Origin: Diphasiastrum complanatum
Lineage: Eukaryota > Streptophyta > Lycopodiopsida > Lycopodiales > Lycopodiaceae
Length of the DNA: 64,000 nucleotides
NCBI GenBank assembly: GCA_029204225.1
Contig: CM055108.1
Span: 18,881,779-18,945,778, forward strand
Direction: 5' to 3'
Shown here: positions 57,241-64,000 of the stretch, one piece after another
How positions within the stretch are numbered: the first letter of the stretch is position 1
Layout: each line of letters opens with the position of its first letter
The notes under the pieces: generated by a model
Databases searched by the model: none
Told to the model about the DNA's origin: nothing
What the model saw: only the letters and a program-made list of their open reading frames with translations
Translations under genes and position numbers: made by a program

Positions 57241-59231
57241 CCAAAGGACACAAGGAAGAAATTGGACTTCCAAGGTCTCAAGACCATCCTGATCGGATAT
57301 ACTTCGTCTAAAAACACTTACAAATTGTACGATCCTGATACCCAGCAAATCTTGTATAGTCGGGATACAGTCTTTATCGAGGATCAGTTCATCGACCTCA
57401 AAGGCAAGGATATTGCTCAAGAAAAACCTTCATCACCTGCCGTTGACACGACAGTCCGAGCTTCTGGCTCAGGCGTATGTATTGTCGACCCACTTTGAGA
57501 CAACAAATCAGACAAAGATGTTGCTGCTACCCAGCAACAAGTCCCAAGATCGGTTCATCAGTCGAATCCTCCCAGAAGATCAAGCCGAGTGCGAACACAG
57601 CTCACAAGGTATACTCCTGAGTCTGCCTGTCTCTTAATGCAGGAACCGATGACGGTCGAAGAGGCACTTAGCCAACCAAACTCTGATATCTGGAGAGAAG
57701 CCATGGACAAAGAGTATTTCTCTCTGATCAGGAATCAGACATGGTCATTAGTCGAAGCTCCTATTGGCTGCAATATCATTGATTGAAAATGGATCTTTAA
57801 GATCAAATATAATGCCAACGGAGCAATTGATCGAAGGAAGGCTAGACTGGTAGCATGAGGATTCACCCAGATCCCAAATGTCGACTACAGTGAGACTTTT
57901 AGTCCAGTTGTCAAACATTCGTCGATCCGAATGCTCTTGTCTTATGCTGCAGCTGCCGACCTCGAAGTACATCAACTTGATGTACAAACAGCCTATCTGA
58001 ATGGAGTTATACAAGAAAGATATCTACATGATCCAGCCCGAAGGATACGTTCTGGAAGACATGAAGAATCATGTTTGTAAAATCCACAAAGCACTGTACG
58101 GCTTGAAATAGTCTGCCAGGGCTTGGTTTCAGAGGATCAACACATTCCTCATCAAACAAGGATTTGAACCAAGCACTGCTGATTGCAACATCTATTCCAA
58201 GTCGGTACAACAATCCTTCATTATCATCACCTTATACGTGGATGATACGTTGCTCTTTAGCAACAACCAATATGGTTAAGGATTCGAAACCGATGTTGTT
58301 CTCAAAATTCGACATGACTGATTTGGGCGAAGCTCACTTTTGTCTGGGAATTCAAATCCACAGAGATAGAGCAAATCAACTGATTTACATCACTCAAGAA
58401 AGGTATCTTCATAATGTTCTTAACAGATACAATTTGATGAATTGTAAATTAGCTCACTCACCAATGGATCCAGGCCTGCATTTGTCAAAGGACCAATGTC
58501 CCCAGACCAAGCAAGAAGAGGAGCAAATGAGAGAGTATCTGTATCGATCGATACTAGGATCTCTCATGTACGCAATGGTCTGTACAAGACCAGATATCTC
58601 TTTTGCTATTAGCTCACTCAGCCAATACATGGGTAAACCTAGCATTACCCATTGGAAGGCTCTTATTTGAGTCATGAGGTATATTCGAGCTACCATGGAC
58701 CAGTGCATATGCTATGGAGATGTTAGCAACGACAATCTTCATCAGCTCAGTGGTTATTCTGATGCAAGCTGGGGAGGAGATGCAGACAATCATAAGTCCA
58801 CATCTGGATTTACATTCTTCTTCAATGACGGTCCTATTTCGTGGAACAGTCGTAAGCAAACCTCTATCGCACTTTCTTCTACTGAAGCAAAATACATTGT
58901 TATTTCTCAATCTATTAAGGAAGTGTTTTGGTTGAGAAATTTGCTGTTAGACATCAATCTCTATCAATACAGCCCTACAATTTTGTTTTGTGATAACCAA
59001 AGTGCTATTGCCTTATCGGCCAACCCTAGATTTCATTCTAGGAGTAAGCACATTGAGATCAGATATCACTACATCAGGGGCAAGGTTCTCGATAGAGAGG
59101 TAAGCTTAACATACTGTAGAACGCAGGACATGGTTGCAGACATCTTCACGAAAGCACTCAGTGTTAATGCACACAACAAATTTTGTGCATTGCTCAGATC
59201 AAGGCATTCACGGATCCAGATTAAGGGGGGG
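57230..59231 (+). pseudogene. Ty1/copia integrase end, RT and RNase H with several stops
   Basis: Order: integrase C-terminus (ILIGYTSSKNTYKLYDPDTQ, RDTVFIEDQF), linker, RT start (EALSQPNSDIWREAMDKEY, 57589-57786), RT after an in-frame stop (WIFKIKYNANGAIDRRKARL, FSPVVKHSSIRMLLSYAAAA, QTAYLNG). A region broken by frameshifts follows at 58020-58270, including LYVDDTLLFSNN. Then the RT end (FDMTDLGEAHFCLGIQIHRD, 58164-58670) and RNase H (YSDASWGGDADNHKSTSG, LSSTEAKY, FHSRSKHIEIRYHYIRGKVL, 58674-59261). A purine tract AAGGGGGGG (59223-59231) and TATTGGATTTATTCCC mark the LTR start. Mutations include TGG to TGA at 57784 and AAG to TGA near 57857. It is dead. Confidence 0.88.
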
Positions 59232-60450
59232 TATTGGATTTATTCCCTTTACTCTCCTTAAATTCCATTTTAATCTGCCTCCATTCATGCTGCATATTTA
59301 CTAACTTTGTCGTGCAGTCTGCATATTTACATGCAACTTTGCATAGACGAAGAAAAGACGAAAGATTCGCGACACTGTGTTTTTACACATGTTATGGTGA
59401 CAGGCAAAAAGGGGACACTATCTTACAGAATGCCAAAGGTGCCCTAAAAGCAAAGGCACCTTGTAAATCTAATCGTAAGGCTACTTGTAAGAGTGACGCA
59501 CTTTTTGCATTGTCATCACCAATGATCACTTCAGCACTGACTGACGTCGCACCCTTTCACGCTCAACCCATGCAGCTATGCTAATAGATTGGACAACGAC
59601 TACAGTCACCCACAATCTCTTACAGACAACACATCCACTCTGTAATTTCCACATCTGCACACCTGTAATATAATGTATATATACTGGATACCATTTGTGT
59701 ATTCAAGTTAATGAGTGAATGAGTTGATGAGTTGCAAAAGCTGTTAAGTGTATTTTCCTTGGATATGATGAAAGAGCCAAGGCATATAGGATGTATGACA
59801 CAGAAAGTAGATGCCTTGCGCATTGATTCTTGATTGACAACAATAAGGTTTTATTCCTTTACAGATTGTATAAGCTTCGTAGGGCACACAGTTTCGTCTG
59901 CTATTGTCTTGTGCTCCACCGCATTATTGACATGTATACATGATATACTTAATCTGATAGAGTTCTTTGTTCTGCATTCAGATCTATGTTAATATTGTTA
60001 TGCTTATCATTCATTCAGTCTGATCTTTCTAGTTGTTCTTTCTGGTGATAGACAACTAACATTTAGTCTTGTCTTTTGCGAATCATTCGTGACTAATTAT
60101 CAGTCGAGCACTGTCTAGCTCTTCGCGAATCATTCACGACAAATAGTTTGTCTTGCTATTTGCGACAAACCATTCTTCTGGAGTTTGGCTACGTCATCAA
60201 GAACAACTGTGATTCCCATCACTACCGTTTTGTTCGTTTTGATAGGCGTAGTCATACTTACAGAGAGAGTCATATAGCTCGTTCCGCTGTGCACGAACAT
60301 TTTCTGTTCGAGTTCGTTTCTCATTTGTTTCTTGTTTGAGTTCGTTTCTCGTTCGTGTTTGTCTTACCTCTTTGAGCTTATTTTTTTTCGTTTCTAACAT
60401 ACAACATCTTTTCTCAGCTCGTTCATCTCCCTCTCTCCAATAGATTTTGA
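59232..60450 (+). mobile_element. Probable 3' LTR and flanking decayed LTR DNA
   Basis: It begins right after the purine tract of the copia at 57.2-59.2 kb. A TATA-like TATATATACTGG lies at about 59676. From 60070 to 60360 TTCGCGAA-related words reappear (TTTGCGAATCATTCGTGAC, CTTCGCGAATCATTCACGAC), as in the LTRs at 4.3-4.8 and 23.4-24.4 kb. The LTR end was not located. From 60450 to 61080 I see no gene. Confidence 0.45.
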
Positions 60451-61079
60451 GTAAGAGTTTCCAAATACATCAAAGTTGGCCAACAATGGGTGTTAGTGAT
60501 GACATGTACCTTTGCAACTACAAACAATTGGGCGCCCAACCATAGCCTCAAGTTTCTCATTTACATGAGCTTTGCACTAAATGACCTACTGTTACTTGTT
60601 CTGCCAAGTAGTGCAACAGGGCATCGCCTATTACCATTTCTACAACCGATACATCCATCGGCTTCTTATCCCAAGTGACCAATTGTTTTGAATTAGACAT
60701 AGGGATGACAAGAGTTCTCTTCATTATATGAGTTGACCACTAGCTTTAACCACTAACTTAACTTGGATTTGCGTAGGCATAACAACCACTCGATATACTG
60801 AATTGATAGTTACCCATATCGCTGGTCTACAAAGATTGTGTATTAGAAATTTGCCCGTTGATTGATTATGTTGCTTGGGCCGTTAGTCGCATGCTAACAC
60901 TGGAGTTGATTCAGAATGTCTTTGAAAAACATTTACAATCCATTTCCAGTTCTATATACATCATTACATAGTCAATCGCACGACAGACATGTTATTGTTA
61001 TAATTCGTAACTTATCAAAACTCATAATCAAAGCTTTTGCAGTGGTGTGTTACAATATAACTCTTGCATAGCTTTCTCC

Positions 61080-63510
61080 AAATGTTTGTGAGTGGCATTG
61101 CCTCGAGGGAGAGATTGCCTACCTTTGAAGATCTACATGGGATGACGTTGCAGGAGGAGCAATGTCGAGAGGTAGTGAATTCAAGGCAAACTCCATAGGA
61201 GGATCAAGCATTGCTCGCCAAGGACAAGCAAAAAATTGGAAGAGGATTCCAAAGAAGTCCAAGGATGATGAGGACGAGGGAGAGTCATCATCAAAGTAGA
61301 AAAAGAAAAGAAAGTGCAAATGTTACTATTTCCATAAAACTGGTCATTGGGCATGTGAATGTTACAAGAAGAAAGTGGACATAAAGGCTTTAAAAGTGAA
61401 ACAACAGGGCAATATTGCCGAAGATGATGGGGAAGATGATGAGACAAGTGTCTTCTCATCAACATTAGCATCCTAGATTGATGATTGTGCCAGGTGGTTC
61501 ATAGATTCAGGTGCCACGAGGCACATGACCAGGAAACTCGATTGGTTCGAGAACTTCTTGCCAATCCATGATGGGGACAAGGTCACACATGCCAATGGGG
61601 AGGAATGCCAAATCCAAGGCATCGACAGTGTACATGTGCAGTTTCCTCATGGTAAGATCAAGAATATTTCCAATGTGCTTTATGTTCCTAGACTCAAAAA
61701 GAGTTTGCTTTTTGTTGGTGTAATGGAAAATCAACATCTGAAGGTTGAATTTGTCAAGGATGGATGCCTAATGAAGGATATGGACCACAACTACAAAGTG
61801 GTGGCAAAAGGATATCAAGATAGTACCTATGGCCTCTATAAATTGGATGCTACAAAACCAAGAGAATATGGTTTAACCACTTCAACAACATCACAATCTG
61901 AGTTGTGGCACAGAAGGTTAGGCCACTTGAACTATGAGAGCCTGAGATTGATGGCGAAGTTGGAGATGGCGATTGGATTACCAGCTTTATAGGATGATCA
62001 TCACTCCATATGTGAAGGCTGTGTTATGGAGAAACATCATGGGGAGACGTTCAAGAAAGGTGGAGTTGCAAGAGCCAAGAAACCACTTGAACTCATTTAC
62101 AGTTACTTGTGTGGCCCAATGAAGACCATGTCAATGAGGGGAGCCTATTATTTTATGACTTTCATAGATGATTACTCTAAGAGGACATGGATTTATTTCT
62201 TGAAGAAGAAATCTGATGCTTTTGGTCACTTCAAGAAATTTAAGGCTTTAGTGGGGAACCAACTAGATGCACGAATCAAAGTGCTAAGATCAGTTAGAGG
62301 GGGCAAATTCAAGTCAGATGATTTTGAAGACTTTTGCAAGAACATGGCATCAAAAGTCAATTCACTCAATCACTCACGCCGCATAGAAATGGTGTAGTAG
62401 AAAGGAAGAATAAAACCATTATGGAGAGTGCATGCTCCATGATGAAGCAGATCGGCTTACCAGATTACTTTTGGTCGGAAGCATGCAATGCAGCAACGTT
62501 ATTGCAAAATAGGAGTCCCATAGTTGCAGTTCCAAATGTGACTCCTGAAGAAGCTCTTACAGGAATGAAGCCTAAAATTGACAAGTTTCGAGTCTTTGGG
62601 TGTAAGGCTTATGTACACGTGCCAAAGGAGGAGTGAAGCAAGCTTTATGCCAAAGCGATCAAGTGCATCTTTGTCGGCTATGATGAGAGGACAAAGCATA
62701 CATGTGTTTTGATCTTGTGATGAACAAGATTCACATTAATATGGAAGCAAGAGACGATTCTTGGACACCCCTTGGGACACATACTCTCCAAGAAGTGTAT
62801 CACCTAAATATAAGGTAACTAAATGGTACAAGAAAATCATGAAAGATGCAAAAATGAATCAACCTAGATCTAGTTTATAGGAAGAAGTGAGAAGATCAAC
62901 GTGGGAAAGGAAACCCTCTGATCGTTATCTTGGGAACTATGCCCTAATGAGTGACATTTTGGAGTGTCAAGAGCCATCGACCTTTGATGAGGCAAAGGAT
63001 CTCAAAGAGTGGCAAAGGGCAATGGAAGAGGAGATGGAATCAATCCACAAACATGATACGTGGGAGTTGGTTGATATACCACATGGAAAAAAACCCTTTG
63101 ACAACAAATGAGTATATATAACAAAGTTTCATGTGGATGGCACGGTTGCAAAGCATAAGGCATGCCTAGTAGTAAAGGGCTATGAGCAAAGTAAGGGAAT
63201 TGACTATGAAGAGACATTTGCTCCAGTGGCTAAGTGGACTACGCTACGCCTTATCAGTGCCTTAGCATCCCATTTTGAGTGGAAGATCCATCAAATGGAG
63301 GTAAAATCCGCATTCTTGAATGGTGACTTGGAAGAGGAAGTATACATGCTCCAACCACAAGGCTTCATTGCGAAGGGACGGGAATAAAAGGTATGCAAGC
63401 TATGCAAAGCACTCTATGGTCTCAAGCAAGCGTCGCATGCATGGTATGGACGAATCGATCATTACTTTCTCTCTCATGAGTTTATGAGGACAAATTCAAA
63501 TCCAAATCTT
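61080..63510 (+). pseudogene. Ty1/copia gag end to RT, frameshifted and cut in RT
   Basis: Blocks in order: gag end (FVSGIASRERLPTFEDL), zinc knuckle CYYFHKTGHWACEC (Cys-Cys spacing altered: CKCYYFHKTGH), protease RWFIDSGATRHMTRK (about 61494), NVLYVPRLKKSLLFVG, LWHRRLGHLN (about 61903), integrase FIDDYSKRTWIYF, VLRSVRGGKF (the DNGG Asp replaced), NGVVERKNKT in another frame (62334-62636), RT start EWQRAMEEEMESIHKHDTWE (62887-63111), EETFAPVAKWTTLRL and NGDLEEEVYMLQPQGF (63133-63387), and ALYGLKQASHAWYG (about 63409). Similarity ends near 63510. Same family as 30213-31384. Stops and a lost integrase catalytic residue make it inactive. Confidence 0.87.
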
Positions 63511-64000
63511 TACGTTCTCTTAGGCAACTTTTCTCTGTACTTGTGGATTAGTGTGAATATACAGTTGAGGGAGAGCAATCCTACCTTGTCTTGTCTTGAA
63601 GCACTTGATGGTATGTTGTGGTGATTGAATCGATCGGTTTTAGAGCGTATTGTCAACTCTTTGCACTCAATATAATGACTGCAAAATTATGGCAAAGTAG
63701 CTAGGCGCCGAGGCAAATTGAATGGTCATTGAATTGGGTGTAGAGGTCACTCACTAAAAAAAATCTTTTCCAAGTGTAACGAATGGACAAAAAGACCACC
63801 CCTTTATATGGCTGAAATTTTTTTCCTAGTCTTTGTGGATCTTAATCTATCTTCTCAAAAAATTTTCATGGTCCTTTTATGACCATAATATTCCTCTAAA
63901 CAAAAAACTATGGACTTTAGATTTCATGATATGCCAAGGGCCAGGTGAAGTGACTATCAAATTTTATAATATGCAAAGAAAAGAAAAAGGGTTATGTCAT
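63510..64000. other. Non-coding right edge
   Basis: AT-rich sequence with no assignable coding region or repeat. The copia RT breaks off into it without RNase H or LTR. Confidence 0.5.

Overview
The window is nuclear DNA of a land plant. The support is spliced genes with GT/AG introns, a plant-type alpha-tubulin, a PUB/UBX adaptor of the plant PUX type, AAACCCTAA-type telo-boxes, and dense Ty1/copia and Ty3/gypsy retrotransposons primed by initiator tRNA-Met. The long TE-filled intron and many layers of decayed elements suit a repeat-rich genome (a bryophyte, lycophyte, fern or gymnosperm are all possible). I cannot name the species. Two host genes are visible, both on the minus strand: alpha-tubulin (12374-14108, 4 exons, 450 aa) and a PUX2/UBXN6-like protein (39721-44993, 3 exons, 472 aa). 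Nearly everything else with coding potential is retroelement.

Layout. 1-7.4 kb: a copia polyprotein cut by the left edge, a second copia RT/RNase H remnant with its LTR, and a scrambled minus-strand copia. 7.7-8.9 kb: a 167-bp CT tract and a 22-bp minisatellite. 8.9-12.3 kb: no gene seen. 12.4-14.1 kb: alpha-tubulin. 16.2-21.7 kb: a minus-strand gypsy chromovirus with an internal deletion and an LTR rich in CATGCA motifs, abutting a minus-strand copia end. 21.9-26.6 kb: a plus-strand copia whose RT is split by a 1046-bp LTR-like insertion with a clean GAGAT target duplication. 27.0-34.4 kb: an inverted copy of the gypsy LTR and pieces of at least three copia elements. 34.4-39.7 kb: a GC-rich unclassified patch, then non-coding DNA. 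39.7-45.4 kb: the PUX gene and its promoter. 45.7-47.2 kb: a 5'-truncated L1-type LINE. 47.2-54.4 kb: an older copia LTR interrupted by a complete young copia (47808-54239; 655-bp LTRs with one difference noticed; TSD TGTAC). 55.6-63.5 kb: three decayed plus-strand copia polyproteins.

Most notable: the 3.7-kb second intron of the PUX gene holds two complete small elements with target-site duplications. One is a miniature LTR element (41915-42581, 47-bp interior, TSD ACATG). The other is a hAT-like element (42768-43529, 8-bp TSD GATCTGAT, imperfect 17-bp inverted ends) that appears to carry a piece of a HAD/NLI-interacting-factor-type phosphatase gene. Other points are the young copia with two mutually compensating frameshifts, and LTR families packed with CATGCA (RY), TTCGCGAA or CACGTG motifs.

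The two host genes are unrelated in function. Alpha-tubulin forms microtubules; the PUX protein is expected to link the p97/CDC48 ATPase to its substrates. No operon-like or newly recognisable multi-gene system is visible. All boundaries, splice sites and repeat comparisons were read by eye.
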